Part shown: one piece after another, positions 34,060 through 43,830 of the stretch | Position numbering within the stretch: position 1 is the first letter of the stretch | Layout: every line of letters begins with the position of its first letter | Translations under genes and position numbers: made by a program | Source: Mucilaginibacter phenanthrenivorans | Lineage (GTDB): Bacteria; Bacteroidota; Bacteroidia; Sphingobacteriales; Sphingobacteriaceae | Reading direction: 5' to 3' | Length of the DNA stretch: 64,000 nucleotides | Assembly: GCF_024721155.1 (NCBI RefSeq) | Contig: NZ_JAHVAP010000012.1 | Coordinates: 1 to 64,000, forward strand | The notes under the pieces: model-generated | Seen by the model: only the letters and a program-made list of their open reading frames with translations | Database searches by the model: none | Told to the model about the DNA's origin: nothing

Positions 34060-35550
34060 ATGAATAATACAAAAGCGGGTTTAAAAGAATCCATATCAAT
34101 AAATTTAATTAACCATTTCCCTGGGATATATTATCGTTACAAGCCCGGTGATAAAGCAACTGTGATATATATCAGTCAAGGCTGTTTTGATATTACCGGT
34201 TATCCGCCGGAAAGCTACCTTTATAATCAACGGATAAATTACACCGATTTAGTTTACGAGAAAGATCGCGAATACATTCAGCAAAAACGTCAAATAAAAG
34301 CAGGCGTAGACTTCGAATTAACCGAGGAATATAGAATAAGGCGGGCTGACGGTAAAATAAAGTGGGTGAAGGAGATTGCCAGAGGCCTATATAATAAAAA
34401 ATCGGAGCTTAAATATATTGAGAGTTGCGTCCTGGACATTGATGCCGAGCGGACCGGAAGCCTGGCCGTTAATTCGTTAACAGCTTATCAAAAGGCGGTA
34501 AATACAGCTGCCATCGTTTCAATTACCGACTCAAAGGGACGTATTATATTTGCGAACGATTTTTTTTGCGAGATATCAAAATTTACCAGAGAAGAACTTA
34601 TCGGAAAAACCCACCAGCTTATTAACAGCAAATATCATAAAAAGGAGTTTTTTGCCGGATTGTGGAAGGTTATTACGTCGGGCAACATATGGCACGGAGA
34701 AATTAAAAACAAAACGAAAGATGGCACCTACTATTGGGTCGACACTACCATTTCTCCAATCTTCAATAATGATGGTGCTATTATTCAATATCTATCCATT
34801 AGAAGTTTGATCACCGAGCGTAAAAACCTGGAGCAGGAGCGCGAGAACCTGATTAGTGAGTTAACCCATAAGTATAATGAATTGATGCAGTTCAATTATA
34901 TCGTTTCTCATAATCTTCGGGCACCGATAGCCAATATGATATCGTTGACAAGATTATTATCCGAAGAAGGAAATGGTTGTGCACCGGAAGTTAAAATGTT
35001 AATTGAGTACTTGTCAAAATCTGTACTATCTGTCGATGATGTTATCCGCGATCTTTCACAAATATTGTCAGCCCGAAATCCTATACACCAAAAAGTAGAG
35101 GCGGTTAACCTTATTGATATTATTGAATCTGTTGAAAACAATCTGGAAAAACAGATCACAGAATCCGGCACCAAAATCATCGTCGATATCAATAGCAAGG
35201 CGGCACATTTTAAATCAATAAAAAGCTACATCCAAAGTATTATCTACAACCTCGTGAGTAATGCAATTAAATACAGCAATGAACAGATTCAACCGGTAAT
35301 CATTATCAAAGGGGAAAGGAGCAACCGAAGGTTACGACTTTCTGTTAACGACAATGGCATCGGGATGGATTTAAACAAAGTTGGCCCACAGCTTTTTGGC
35401 CTGTATAAAAAGTTCAATTTTGATAAGGAAGGACGCGGCTTGGGTTTGCATATGACCAAAACCCAGGTTGAATCGCTTGGTGGCAAAATTGAGGTTAGGA
35501 GTAAAGAGGGTATCGGCAGCTCGTTTACGATAACATTACCGGTATGGTAA
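34060..35550 (+). CDS. PAS-PAS sensor histidine kinase
   Basis: A 496-aa cytoplasmic kinase. A first PAS_3-type domain (about 15-130; IYYRYKPGDKATVIYISQG, WVKEIARG) is followed by a PAS_9-type domain (about 145-255; ITDSKGRIIFANDFFCEIS, GNIWHGEIKNKTKDGTYYW). A divergent HisKA with SHNLRAPI and HATPase_c with NLVSNAIKYS, DNGIGMD and GRGLGLHM complete it. Neither PAS carries the HIIGIGR segment of the two FixL-like kinases, so it senses something else. No response regulator is adjacent. Only 66 bases separate it from the HdeD gene. Confidence 0.85.
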   Translation: MNNTKAGLKESISINLINHFPGIYYRYKPGDKATVIYISQGCFDITGYPPESYLYNQRINYTDLVYEKDREYIQQKRQIKAGVDFELTEEYRIRRADGKIKWVKEIARGLYNKKSELKYIESCVLDIDAERTGSLAVNSLTAYQKAVNTAAIVSITDSKGRIIFANDFFCEISKFTREELIGKTHQLINSKYHKKEFFAGLWKVITSGNIWHGEIKNKTKDGTYYWVDTTISPIFNNDGAIIQYLSIRSLITERKNLEQERENLISELTHKYNELMQFNYIVSHNLRAPIANMISLTRLLSEEGNGCAPEVKMLIEYLSKSVLSVDDVIRDLSQILSARNPIHQKVEAVNLIDIIESVENNLEKQITESGTKIIVDINSKAAHFKSIKSYIQSIIYNLVSNAIKYSNEQIQPVIIIKGERSNRRLRLSVNDNGIGMDLNKVGPQLFGLYKKFNFDKEGRGLGLHMTKTQVESLGGKIEVRSKEGIGSSFTITLPVW

Positions 35551-35666
35551 ACAAGTTATATAAAAAAGGAATACGTTCAATTTCAGCCCTACAAACTCCG
35601 TAGCATAATGAAATAAGAATAACCAAAAGAACGTGAATCATCCACCTCGATAAAGAATATGTTATT

Positions 35667-36125
35667 TTAAGTATGTTTCCGGCGGCCAGACCCAATAAGA
35701 ATGTTGTTCTGTATCAATATTATTCCCGGAAGGTGCAAAATTGCATTAAATGCAGTTTCGGCCATGTACTTAAACGGTAATTCCCCGTTCAGTGAAACAC
35801 AACCTTTATCTACAGTAACCTGTATGCTGTTTTCGGGTATTGAGCTATGCCATGCCAAGGTCTCCAATATGTTTTTCAAAATCGCCTCATCTGAAGGTTT
35901 ATATTTACCAGGCAACGCTACAAGAATATTGTTTGTAATCGATTTTATATCCTTTACCCGAAACGCAGCTCGCTGTGCGGTAAATTTCTCCGCATAATTA
36001 TCCGCGTTGCCGGTTAAAGTAACCTCGCCGTTTTGCACGGAAACTGTAATTGAGGCGGCATGGAGGAGCGGTTCCCACCTGATTTGTTCCATTACTTCGT
36101 CTTTGATTTGCTGGTCAGTTTTCAT
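35667..36125 (-). CDS. Tandem BON-domain protein
   Basis: A 152-aa protein with two BON domains (about 5-70 and 78-146), each with the VSVQNGEVTLTGNAD / VTVDKGCVSLNGELP strand pattern and a following helix. BON domains bind membranes or envelope polymers and occur in OsmY-like stress proteins. No signal peptide is evident, so it may act at the inner face of the membrane. It diverges from the Mla-type operon and shares its FNR-type control region. Confidence 0.85.
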   Translation of the reverse strand: MKTDQQIKDEVMEQIRWEPLLHAASITVSVQNGEVTLTGNADNYAEKFTAQRAAFRVKDIKSITNNILVALPGKYKPSDEAILKNILETLAWHSSIPENSIQVTVDKGCVSLNGELPFKYMAETAFNAILHLPGIILIQNNILIGSGRRKHT

Positions 36126-36225
36126 CGCATCTTATTAAAAATTATAAATAAAAGTGCTGAAAGTCTGCAGTGTTAAAAATGACCGTTAACATCCTGTTAA
36201 CTGATAGCGCGCATAATTAACCTGG

Positions 36226-36320
36226 CAACGATGACACTATATGAGCGCAATATTGTGATGAAAATCATTTCTTTCGATGCGTCCTGTCATTCAATAAAAC
36301 CACGGAACAGGATATTTTTA
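36226..36320. promoter_or_regulatory. Divergent FNR/CRP-type promoter shared by the BON gene and the Mla operon
   Basis: An exact site TGATGAAAATCA (36256-36267) and a one-mismatch TGCGTCCTGTCA (36278-36289) have centres 22 bp apart. Plus -7 box TATTTTTA (36313-36320) is 33 bp from the right site. Minus -7-like CATCGTTG (36226-36233) is 32 bp from the left site. Confidence 0.65.
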
Positions 36321-36397
36321 TACAAAATACGCCGGAAATATCAGGGCTGGATAAAGTTGTTAAACGACAACATGAACCGCAGTTAGAAATAAACAAT

Positions 36398-37168
36398 ATG
36401 GCTTTAACAGGAAGTATAAGGGAATTTTTTGATGAAACCGGTAGTGTCGCAAGGTTTACCGGGCGTTTTTTTTCAACCGGCATGAAGCCCAGGTTTGAAA
36501 TTAAGGAGTTGCTTAGCCAGTGCTATATTATTGGTTATAAATCCTTGCCGTTGGTAGCCCTTACCGGCTTTATAATGGGATTGGTATTAACAATGCAACT
36601 TCGGCCATCCCTGGTTGATTACGGCGTTGAATCACAATTGCCTGTTATGGTGGGCATCGCTATCGTCAGAGAAATCGGACCTGTAATTACAGCTTTGATT
36701 TTTGCTGGAAAAATAGCGAGCAGCATTGGGGCAGAACTGGGCTCGATGAAGGTAACGGAGCAAATAGACGCCATGGAAGTGAGCGGCACTAACCCTTTTA
36801 AGTATTTAGTTGCAACAAGGGTTTTGGCAACCACTTTAATGTTGCCCGTGCTGACGATGATGGGTGATGCCATATCCTTATTTGGTGCTTATATAGGCGT
36901 AAATATCAGGTCGGTAACAAGTTTCCACTTATTTTTCACCCAGGTATTTCACAGCCTCAGTTTCGGCGACTTTTCACCAGCGTTCATCAAAACTTTTTTC
37001 TTTGGCTTTGCAGTAGGCATGATTGGCTGCTATAAAGGCTACAATTCCAGTAAGGGCACCCGTGGCGTAGGTAACTCTGCCAATTCCGCGGTGGTATTAG
37101 CCTCCGTATTGATATTTATTATTGATCTCCTGGCGGTACAGCTTACCGATTTACTTGGACTAAATTAA
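36398..37168 (+). CDS. mlaE: MlaE-type ABC transporter permease
   Basis: A 256-aa inner-membrane permease of the MlaE/YrbE family, which moves phospholipids between inner and outer membranes. Seen: GFIMGLVLTMQLRPSL, the family signature REIGPVITALIFAGKIASSIGAELGSM and the EQIDAMEVSGTNPF segment. Five hydrophobic helices. First gene of a three-gene operon (permease, ATPase, MCE protein); MlaB and MlaC are not present here, which is usual for Bacteroidota. Confidence 0.92.
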   Translation: MALTGSIREFFDETGSVARFTGRFFSTGMKPRFEIKELLSQCYIIGYKSLPLVALTGFIMGLVLTMQLRPSLVDYGVESQLPVMVGIAIVREIGPVITALIFAGKIASSIGAELGSMKVTEQIDAMEVSGTNPFKYLVATRVLATTLMLPVLTMMGDAISLFGAYIGVNIRSVTSFHLFFTQVFHSLSFGDFSPAFIKTFFFGFAVGMIGCYKGYNSSKGTRGVGNSANSAVVLASVLIFIIDLLAVQLTDLLGLN

Positions 37169-37174
37169 TCTCAG

Positions 37175-37954
37175 ATGGCAACGGCAACCAACACAGTTTC
37201 AAAAGACGTTCCTGATAATTCAAAAGACAGTCCGGTGATTGTTGTGGAACATGTATATAAACAATTTGGAAGTAATTTGGTATTGCGGGATTTTAACCTC
37301 GTTGTAAATAAAGAAGAAAACGTAGTTGTTTTAGGTAAGTCAGGTTCCGGAAAATCTGTATTGATAAAATGTATCATCGGGCTGTTAAAACCCGATAGTG
37401 GTAATATAATGGTCTTTGGAGAAAATGTCTCCGAATTGAATCACGACGACCTGGACAAGATACGAACAAAAATAGGGTTCCTTTTTCAGGGCAATGCCCT
37501 ATATGATTCCATGACAGTGCGCGAGAACCTGGAGTTTCCGCTGCGCCGCCATTGGATTGGTTATTCACAAAAGCAAGTTGATGCCTTGGTAATCGAGGCG
37601 TTGGAAAATGTGGGTTTAGCACATACCGTTAATATGATGCCAGAGGAACTGTCAGGCGGGATGCTAAAGCGTGTAGCGCTGGCCAGGACAATGATTTTAA
37701 AGCCGGATGTGATTTTATATGATGAGCCAACAACCGGTCTTGATCCCGTAACTGCCCGGGAAATAGATAACCTGATCATCAAGCTTCAGAAGAAATACCA
37801 TACCTCATCTATTATTATTACCCACGATATGCACTGCGTAAAAAACACTGCTGACCGGGTAGCACTACTGCTCGACGGGAAATGCTACAGCGAAGGTAAA
37901 TATGAAGATTTTGAAAACTCAACCGACAAAAATATAAAACAATTTTTTGAATAA
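37175..37954 (+). CDS. mlaF: MlaF-type ABC transporter ATP-binding protein
   Basis: A 259-aa ABC ATPase energising the lipid transporter. Walker A GKSGSGKS, Q-loop FLFQGNALYDSMTV, signature LSGGMLKRVALAR, Walker B VILYDEPTTGLDP and switch His in IITHDM are all present. The GMLKRVALAR signature is typical of MlaF rather than generic exporters. It starts 6 bases after the permease and ends 4 bases before the MCE gene. Confidence 0.93.
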   Translation: MATATNTVSKDVPDNSKDSPVIVVEHVYKQFGSNLVLRDFNLVVNKEENVVVLGKSGSGKSVLIKCIIGLLKPDSGNIMVFGENVSELNHDDLDKIRTKIGFLFQGNALYDSMTVRENLEFPLRRHWIGYSQKQVDALVIEALENVGLAHTVNMMPEELSGGMLKRVALARTMILKPDVILYDEPTTGLDPVTAREIDNLIIKLQKKYHTSSIIITHDMHCVKNTADRVALLLDGKCYSEGKYEDFENSTDKNIKQFFE

Positions 37955-37958
37955 TAAC

Positions 37959-38951
37959 ATGGCAAACCAGGGAGGAAATAATATTAAACTTGGCGTATTT
38001 GTACTTGCAGGACTGTTTGTACTTATACTTTCATTCTATATGATCGGTAAAAATCACAACCTGTTTGGAAGCGACTTCAGGATTAAAGCCCGCTTTTCAA
38101 ACTTAAATGGATTAATGGAGGGAAATAACGTACTGTTTGCAGGAATACAGGCCGGTACCGTAAAAAGCATAGAGCTGATCAATGACACTACAATTGAAGT
38201 TACCTTGCTGATCGATAACAAAGTAAGGTCGTACATTCATAAGAATGCAGTGGCTGCTATTGGCACGGAGGGCTTAATGGGAAATAAAATTGTAAATATC
38301 CTGCCTTCAAAAACCATCAGTCCTAAAGTAGAAGAAGGCGATTTGCTTGCCGCGCAAAAAATGGTGAATACGGATGAAATGCTGCAAACCCTGTCTAAAA
38401 CAAACAACAATATTGCGATCATCTCGGACGCTATAAAGGGTACCGTTTTGCGTATTAATAGCAGCGCTCTGCTGGATCTGCTCAACGATAAGTCTATTGG
38501 AGTAAGCTTAAAATCTTCATTAAAAAACATAAACAAGGCCACTGCAAATGCTAATGAAATAACCTATGGATTGAATAATATGGTTACACAAATAAAAAAA
38601 GGAAAGGGCGGCGCTGGAGTCTTACTTTCAGACACCGCCTTTGCCGGAAATCTGCAGGATGCGGTTCTAAAAATCAAGTTAGCCAGTGGCAACGCCAACA
38701 AGCTAACGCTTCAGTTAAATAGCCTTGTAGGTAATTTAAACCAGGAATTAATACATGGTAAGGGGCCGCTAAACACATTATTGAGAGACTCGGTGATGGC
38801 TAATAACCTTAAAGGCAGCATGGACAATATTCAAAAGGGAACCGATGGCTTCAATCAGAATATGGAAGCGCTGAAGCACAATTTTTTATTCCGGGGTTAT
38901 TTCAAAAACCTGGAAAAGGCACAGAAAAAGAAAAACGCTGTGTCTCAGTAG
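37959..38951 (+). CDS. mlaD: MCE-domain (MlaD-type) lipid-transport protein
   Basis: A 330-aa protein with an N-terminal membrane anchor (about 12-32) and one MCE domain (about 38-120; RIKARFSNLNGLMEGNNVLFAGIQAGTVKSIEL). A long helical periplasmic region (about 140-330) is larger than in E. coli MlaD. It should form a hexameric ring carrying lipids between the membranes. ATG 37959 is used; the frame extends to a TTG at 37947 that would overlap the ATPase gene. Last gene of the operon. Confidence 0.9.
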   Translation: MANQGGNNIKLGVFVLAGLFVLILSFYMIGKNHNLFGSDFRIKARFSNLNGLMEGNNVLFAGIQAGTVKSIELINDTTIEVTLLIDNKVRSYIHKNAVAAIGTEGLMGNKIVNILPSKTISPKVEEGDLLAAQKMVNTDEMLQTLSKTNNNIAIISDAIKGTVLRINSSALLDLLNDKSIGVSLKSSLKNINKATANANEITYGLNNMVTQIKKGKGGAGVLLSDTAFAGNLQDAVLKIKLASGNANKLTLQLNSLVGNLNQELIHGKGPLNTLLRDSVMANNLKGSMDNIQKGTDGFNQNMEALKHNFLFRGYFKNLEKAQKKKNAVSQ

Positions 38952-38980
38952 TTTCCTTTCACGGGACAACCACGCCGTTG

Positions 38981-40102
38981 TTATCCCGATCTTTTTCTAT
39001 AGTTCAATATGGCCCAACTGTTAAAAAAAACGGCAAAACCAACCAAAGCCAATATTTGATATTTTATATCTGCCAGCCCGCTGCCTTTTAGCATAACCAT
39101 ACGCATCACTTCAATAAAATACGACACAGGATTAAACCTGGTGATCATCTGCGCCCATGCAGGCATGCTTTCAATGGGGGTATACAGGCCGCTTAGCAGG
39201 TTGAATATCATTGTAACAAAAAAGGATACCAGCATTGATTGCTGCTGGGTTTGCGCATAGGTAGATAATAGCAACCCTAAGCCCAATATGGCCAGCAGGT
39301 AAATTGTTGCAAAAATATAAATGGTTATATAGTGGCCGAGCGGCACAATACCATAAACAAACCGGGCAATAAGCAGGCCTACTGTCAAGACTACTAGTGC
39401 AAGCATCCAGAAGGGAATCAACTTGCCCAAAATAAATTGCATTTTTTTTATCGGGCTCACATTAATCTGTTCAATTGTTCCCATTTCCTTTTCGCGAACA
39501 ATATTATTTGAAGCAAAGGAGGATCCGATCATTGTTACCAGCATGACTAATATTCCCGGCACCATAAATACCCGGTAGTTCATGTTGGGGTTATACCAGT
39601 CGGCTGTAGTAACCTCAATAACCGGTTGCGGATTTAAGCGTTGCTCAGGCATCCATTGTGTTCGGATGTCTTGATTATCTCCCTGTATGATGCGCTGGAT
39701 GTAAGCACCGCCCAACCCGGCTTTAACACCGTTCACAGCATCCACAGCCACAAAAAGCGAAGCCTGGTTTTCTTTAACAAGATCCCTTTCAAAATGGGGT
39801 GGTATTTCCAGGATAAGGTCCGTTTTATCCGATTCAATTGCTTTTAATCCTTGCTGAAAAGTCGGGCTATAATCCTTTAGCCTGAAGTAACCGGACGATA
39901 CAACTTTATTAACCAGTTTGCGCGAGTATTCCGTATGGTCATGATCCACAACACCAAGATTGATGTTTTTAATCTCATAATCAGCTGCGAGCGGTAATAT
40001 GAGTAACTGGATCATTGGCATGATAAATAATATCATGATAATTGAGGGATCACGATAGATCTGGATCAACTCCTTCCACAACAAAAATTTCAACATCCTC
40101 AT
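38981..40102 (-). CDS. ABC-2 type permease, YbhR-like
   Basis: A 373-aa permease: a first helix (about 20-40, IIMILFIMPMIQLLILPLA), a large extracytoplasmic domain (about 45-175), then five helices with the ABC-2 signature region NIVREKEMGTIEQINVSP. Last gene of a six-gene minus-strand export operon (TolC-like, membrane fusion, two ATPases, two permeases), the layout of E. coli ybhGFSR plus an outer-membrane channel. The start overlaps the upstream permease by 4 bases. The substrate is unknown; drugs or cations are typical. Confidence 0.88.
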   Translation of the reverse strand: MRMLKFLLWKELIQIYRDPSIIMILFIMPMIQLLILPLAADYEIKNINLGVVDHDHTEYSRKLVNKVVSSGYFRLKDYSPTFQQGLKAIESDKTDLILEIPPHFERDLVKENQASLFVAVDAVNGVKAGLGGAYIQRIIQGDNQDIRTQWMPEQRLNPQPVIEVTTADWYNPNMNYRVFMVPGILVMLVTMIGSSFASNNIVREKEMGTIEQINVSPIKKMQFILGKLIPFWMLALVVLTVGLLIARFVYGIVPLGHYITIYIFATIYLLAILGLGLLLSTYAQTQQQSMLVSFFVTMIFNLLSGLYTPIESMPAWAQMITRFNPVSYFIEVMRMVMLKGSGLADIKYQILALVGFAVFFNSWAILNYRKRSG

Positions 40103-41205
40103 GCCAGCCTGATTTTAAATTTATAAATACTTACACCAAGCAGTGCAGCTGTCATAGCGATTAAGATCATTGTTTCCTTCCATACAGCAGCAAACCCTAA
40201 TCCTTTTATCATCACTTCCTTAACGATGATGAAATACCATTTCGCCGGTACTATATTGGATATGATCTGTAGCGGAACAGGCATATTTTCTATAGGAAAC
40301 ATAAAGCCGCTAAATAATAATGTTGGTAAAAACAGGCTCATCATTGAAGTGAACATGGCTGTTTGCTGCGTTTTTGCCGTATTGGAAATGAGTATGCCTA
40401 CAGAAAGGGAAGTAATGGTAAATAAAATACTTTCGGCTATTAATAAACCTAAATTACCGGCTATTGGCACATCAAGCGCATAAACACTCAATAAAAGTAT
40501 GCTTGCTATATTAAGCATGGATACCAACAGATAGGGAATGGTTTTGGCAATAATAATACGGAAAGGTTTTAATGGCGATACCAGGATGACTTCCATGGTT
40601 CCCATTTCCTTTTCCTTGACGATGGCAATGGATGTCATCATCGCACAAACCAGCATCAATACCAGCGCCATTACACCCGGAACGAAATTATAGGCGCCCT
40701 TTAATTCAGGATTATACAACATGCGGACTTGTGTTTTGATAGTATAGGGCAGGCCTTCGCCCGGATTTAAGGTTTGCTGGTAGTCATTGATAATAGATGT
40801 GGCATAATTGGTAAGGGTATTGGCTGTATTGGGATCAGAAGCATCGGCAATTAGCTGTATTTGAGCATGATTACTATGCAAAAGATCATACCTGAACCCA
40901 CGGGGGAACACAATGGCCATCCTGATCTCGCCCTTGCGGAAAGTGGCTTCAATATCCTTGTAGGAGTAAACATTTTTTACCAGGTTGAAATACCGGCTTG
41001 CGGCAATTTTATCTGAAATATTAACAGTGGCTTCGTCTTTAGATTGATCAAAAATGGCAATTTTCGAATTCTTTACCTCATTTGTAAGTGCAAAGCCATA
41101 CAATATGATCTGTATAATTGGCATAAACAGCAGGATGAACAGTGTTCGCCGGTCCCGCCAGATATGGAGCCATTCTTTTTTAACAAAAATCAAAAACTGT
41201 TTCAT
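40099..41205 (-). CDS. ABC-2 type permease, YbhS-like
   Basis: A 368-aa paralogue of the following permease with the same plan: an N-terminal helix after KKEWLHIWRDRRTLFILLFMP, a soluble extracytoplasmic domain, then five helices with AIVKEKEMGTMEVILVSPLKP. The two probably form a heterodimeric pore. It starts 10 bases after the ATPase gene. Confidence 0.88.
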   Translation of the reverse strand: MKQFLIFVKKEWLHIWRDRRTLFILLFMPIIQIILYGFALTNEVKNSKIAIFDQSKDEATVNISDKIAASRYFNLVKNVYSYKDIEATFRKGEIRMAIVFPRGFRYDLLHSNHAQIQLIADASDPNTANTLTNYATSIINDYQQTLNPGEGLPYTIKTQVRMLYNPELKGAYNFVPGVMALVLMLVCAMMTSIAIVKEKEMGTMEVILVSPLKPFRIIIAKTIPYLLVSMLNIASILLLSVYALDVPIAGNLGLLIAESILFTITSLSVGILISNTAKTQQTAMFTSMMSLFLPTLLFSGFMFPIENMPVPLQIISNIVPAKWYFIIVKEVMIKGLGFAAVWKETMILIAMTAALLGVSIYKFKIRLA

Positions 41206-41215
41206 TTTCTATAGT

Positions 41216-41965
41216 TTAATCCCCTGTCCGTACTGCTTTCCTGGCCAACTGCAAAAACACACCGTCCATTGAAGTTGCTGCATATTGTTTCATCAGGTTA
41301 GCCGGCGTGTCCAGTGCGTCAATCCGACCGTCAACCATAATAGAAACACGGTTGCAGTATTCCGCTTCATCCATATAATGGGTTGTTACAAAAATGGTAA
41401 TGCCCCTTGCAGATGCCTCATAGATCAGGCTCCAAAACTCCCGCCTGGTGATGGGGTCGACGCCACCTGTTGGTTCATCTAAAAAAACGATGGCAGGGTC
41501 ATGAACAATGGCAATAGAAAAAGCGAGCTTTTGCTTCCATCCCAGGGGCAAAGCTCTAACCAATGTTTTATCCTGGCCTTCCATACGCAGTTGCCTTAGC
41601 AGTTTAGCCGTTTTTTCCTTTATTTGTTCCTCATCCAGGCCATATATCCCCGCATAAAACCGGATGTTTTCGCGAATAGTCAGATCTTCATAAAGGGAAA
41701 ACTTTTGGCTCATGTAGCCGATATGTTTTTTGATCTGCTCGTTTTGTTTGTATACATCAAATCCGGCAACCGTAGCGAGCCCTGAAGTTGGTAACGACAA
41801 GCCGCATAACATCCGCATGGCCGTTGTTTTACCGGCGCCATTGGCGCCTATAAAGCCAAATATTTCCCCCTTTTGTACGTCGAAGGTGATTTTATCTACA
41901 GCCGTAAACGCCCCAAACCGTTTGGTTAATTCTTTGGCGCTTATAACTTTTTCTGTTTCCATCAT
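41216..41965 (-). CDS. ABC transporter ATP-binding protein (exporter subunit 2)
   Basis: A 249-aa ATPase with Walker A GANGAGKTT, the YMSQKFSLYEDLT Q-loop and Walker B AIVFLDEPTGGVDP. The signature stretch LPLGWKQKLAFSIAIVH replaces the canonical LSGGQ core with LGWKQ, a variation common in the second half of YbhF. Start ATG 41965 overlaps the stop of the upstream ATPase (TAATG type), so translation is coupled; a TTG at 41992 is less likely. Confidence 0.88.
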   Translation of the reverse strand: MMETEKVISAKELTKRFGAFTAVDKITFDVQKGEIFGFIGANGAGKTTAMRMLCGLSLPTSGLATVAGFDVYKQNEQIKKHIGYMSQKFSLYEDLTIRENIRFYAGIYGLDEEQIKEKTAKLLRQLRMEGQDKTLVRALPLGWKQKLAFSIAIVHDPAIVFLDEPTGGVDPITRREFWSLIYEASARGITIFVTTHYMDEAEYCNRVSIMVDGRIDALDTPANLMKQYAATSMDGVFLQLARKAVRTGD

Positions 41966-42888
41966 TATGCCTGCATTAATGCCATAAAACAATCCTCAAT
42001 ATTGGGCTCAATCAAATTTATCTCTACCTCGCTGTAATTCCCTGTATATGCTATACGTTCCAGTTCTTCCTTACTGTTTTCCTGTGTTTTGAAAACCACA
42101 TGATGTACCTGGCCAAATGGGTAGCAGCTTTCTACTGACGCGTCTTTTTTGATATCATTCATCAGCCTGAACATATCATTTGCTTTTACAGACCACAGTG
42201 GCTTTTTAAATTCGCCGGTAATACCTTTTGGTGTATTGACCGATAATAATTCTCCCTTTTGTATCAATGCAACCCTGTCGCACAGGCTCGCTTCATCCAT
42301 ATATGGGGTTGATACCAGCATAGTGATGCCTTGAACCTTCAAGCGGTACAGCATCTCCCAAAATTCCTTGCGCGATACGGCGTCAACTCCGGTTGTAGGT
42401 TCATCCAGGAACAAAACTGACGGCTTATGTATGAGTGCACAGCAAAGCGCCAGTTTCTGTTTCATCCCACCGGACAGCTGCCCGGCTTTGCGTGTTTTAA
42501 ACGGTTCAATTTGCTGGTATATCTCTTTTACCAGGTCATAATTTTCTTTAATGGTCGTGTTAAAAATTGTCGCAAAGAATTCCAGGTTTTCCTGCACGGA
42601 CAAATCCTGGTATAAGGAGAATTTCCCGGGCATATAACCAACGCGTTTGCGGATCTGTTTATAATCACTTATCACATCAAAACCGTCTATAGAAGCGCTG
42701 CCGCTGTCAGCCAGCAACAACGTGGTCAGGATTCGGAACAACGAAGTTTTACCTGCGCCATCCGGCCCGATCAGGCCAAATATTTCTCCTTTATCTACCG
42801 CAAATGAAATCCCTTTCAAAGCCGTTACCACTCCGTTTTTCGCAGGATAGGTTTTTACGATATTCTCGACGGTTATAGGCTTCATCAT
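41965..42888 (-). CDS. ABC transporter ATP-binding protein (exporter subunit 1)
   Basis: A 307-aa ATPase with Walker A GPDGAGKTS, canonical signature LSGGMKQKLALCCALIH and Walker B VLFLDEPTTGVDA. A C-terminal extension of about 80 residues follows. With the next gene it corresponds to the two halves of E. coli YbhF, here as separate proteins. The switch His is changed: VSTPYMDEA instead of the usual TH-Y pattern, so one composite ATP site may be weak. The start abuts the membrane-fusion gene. Confidence 0.88.
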   Translation of the reverse strand: MMKPITVENIVKTYPAKNGVVTALKGISFAVDKGEIFGLIGPDGAGKTSLFRILTTLLLADSGSASIDGFDVISDYKQIRKRVGYMPGKFSLYQDLSVQENLEFFATIFNTTIKENYDLVKEIYQQIEPFKTRKAGQLSGGMKQKLALCCALIHKPSVLFLDEPTTGVDAVSRKEFWEMLYRLKVQGITMLVSTPYMDEASLCDRVALIQKGELLSVNTPKGITGEFKKPLWSVKANDMFRLMNDIKKDASVESCYPFGQVHHVVFKTQENSKEELERIAYTGNYSEVEINLIEPNIEDCFMALMQA

Positions 42889-43830
42889 TCATTTAAATTT
42901 AACTTCCCCGTACATCCCGATCTTCAGGTTGCCATCGTTCTTTACATGAATTTTTATAGCATACACCAGGTTTGCCCGTTCATCCTTAGTCTGGATAGTT
43001 TTGGGTGTAAATTCTGCCTTGTCCGAGATCCATGTAATAATCCCCGGGTAATTTCTATATGTTGATGAAGTACTGTCAACCAATACCTTAACCCGTTGAT
43101 TTAGCTTAACCTGTGCAATTTGTGTCCCGGTTATATAGGCCCGCAGGGTGATTACGGATAAATCTCCTATTTTATACAATGCCTTTCCTGCAGCCGTAAC
43201 CTCACCCGCCATGGCGTATTTGGTAAGCACTGTTCCGTTGACCGGATTGGTAATATTGGTTCGCTTTAACTGATCATCAATTTGAGCTACCGATTTACGC
43301 AGTGGCTTATACTCGCTCAAAACTGTACTGTTTTGCGTGCCGGTTGTGGTTTTCTGCACTTTTATCTGTTGCTCATTAACAGCAATTTGTTTTTGGAGTA
43401 CGTCAATCTGCATGTTCCAGTCATCCAGTTGCTTAGTAGTAGCGGCATCCGCTTTAATCAGCCTTTCAGTGCGGCCCTTTTCATGTAATGCGTTGGCCAA
43501 TTGCGTCTTCAATATGGCTACCTGGTCTTTGAGCATCTGCACCTGGGGGCCAACATCCATTGTTTTTTGATGTAATGAATTAATAGTAGCCTCAACCTGT
43601 GCCTTCTGCAATGCAAGCGGAACAGAGTCAATAACTCCCACCACGCTATCTTTTTTAAGAACAGAGCCCTCGTTAAGGTTTAGGGATATGATTTTTCCCG
43701 GTACTTCTGAAGAAACGATCACTTCATCAACCTCAAATGTTCCGGATGCATCCGGTAAATGATCATTAAAATTGCAGGCGGTAATTCCAATTGCCAGGAG
43801 CGTGGCATATATGTATATCCGTGTTTTCAT
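42889..43830 (-). CDS. HlyD-family membrane fusion lipoprotein, YbhG-like
   Basis: A 313-aa periplasmic adaptor. The N-terminus ends in a lipobox (GITAC at about residues 15-19), so it is a lipoprotein. Lipoyl-like halves (EVDEVIVSSEVPGKIISLNLNEGSVLKKDS and TNPVNGTVLTKYAMAGEV) flank a long coiled-coil hairpin (about 75-175), and a beta-barrel follows. It links the ABC pump to the TolC-like channel encoded immediately upstream, with which it overlaps by one base. Confidence 0.9.
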   Translation of the reverse strand: MKTRIYIYATLLAIGITACNFNDHLPDASGTFEVDEVIVSSEVPGKIISLNLNEGSVLKKDSVVGVIDSVPLALQKAQVEATINSLHQKTMDVGPQVQMLKDQVAILKTQLANALHEKGRTERLIKADAATTKQLDDWNMQIDVLQKQIAVNEQQIKVQKTTTGTQNSTVLSEYKPLRKSVAQIDDQLKRTNITNPVNGTVLTKYAMAGEVTAAGKALYKIGDLSVITLRAYITGTQIAQVKLNQRVKVLVDSTSSTYRNYPGIITWISDKAEFTPKTIQTKDERANLVYAIKIHVKNDGNLKIGMYGEVKFK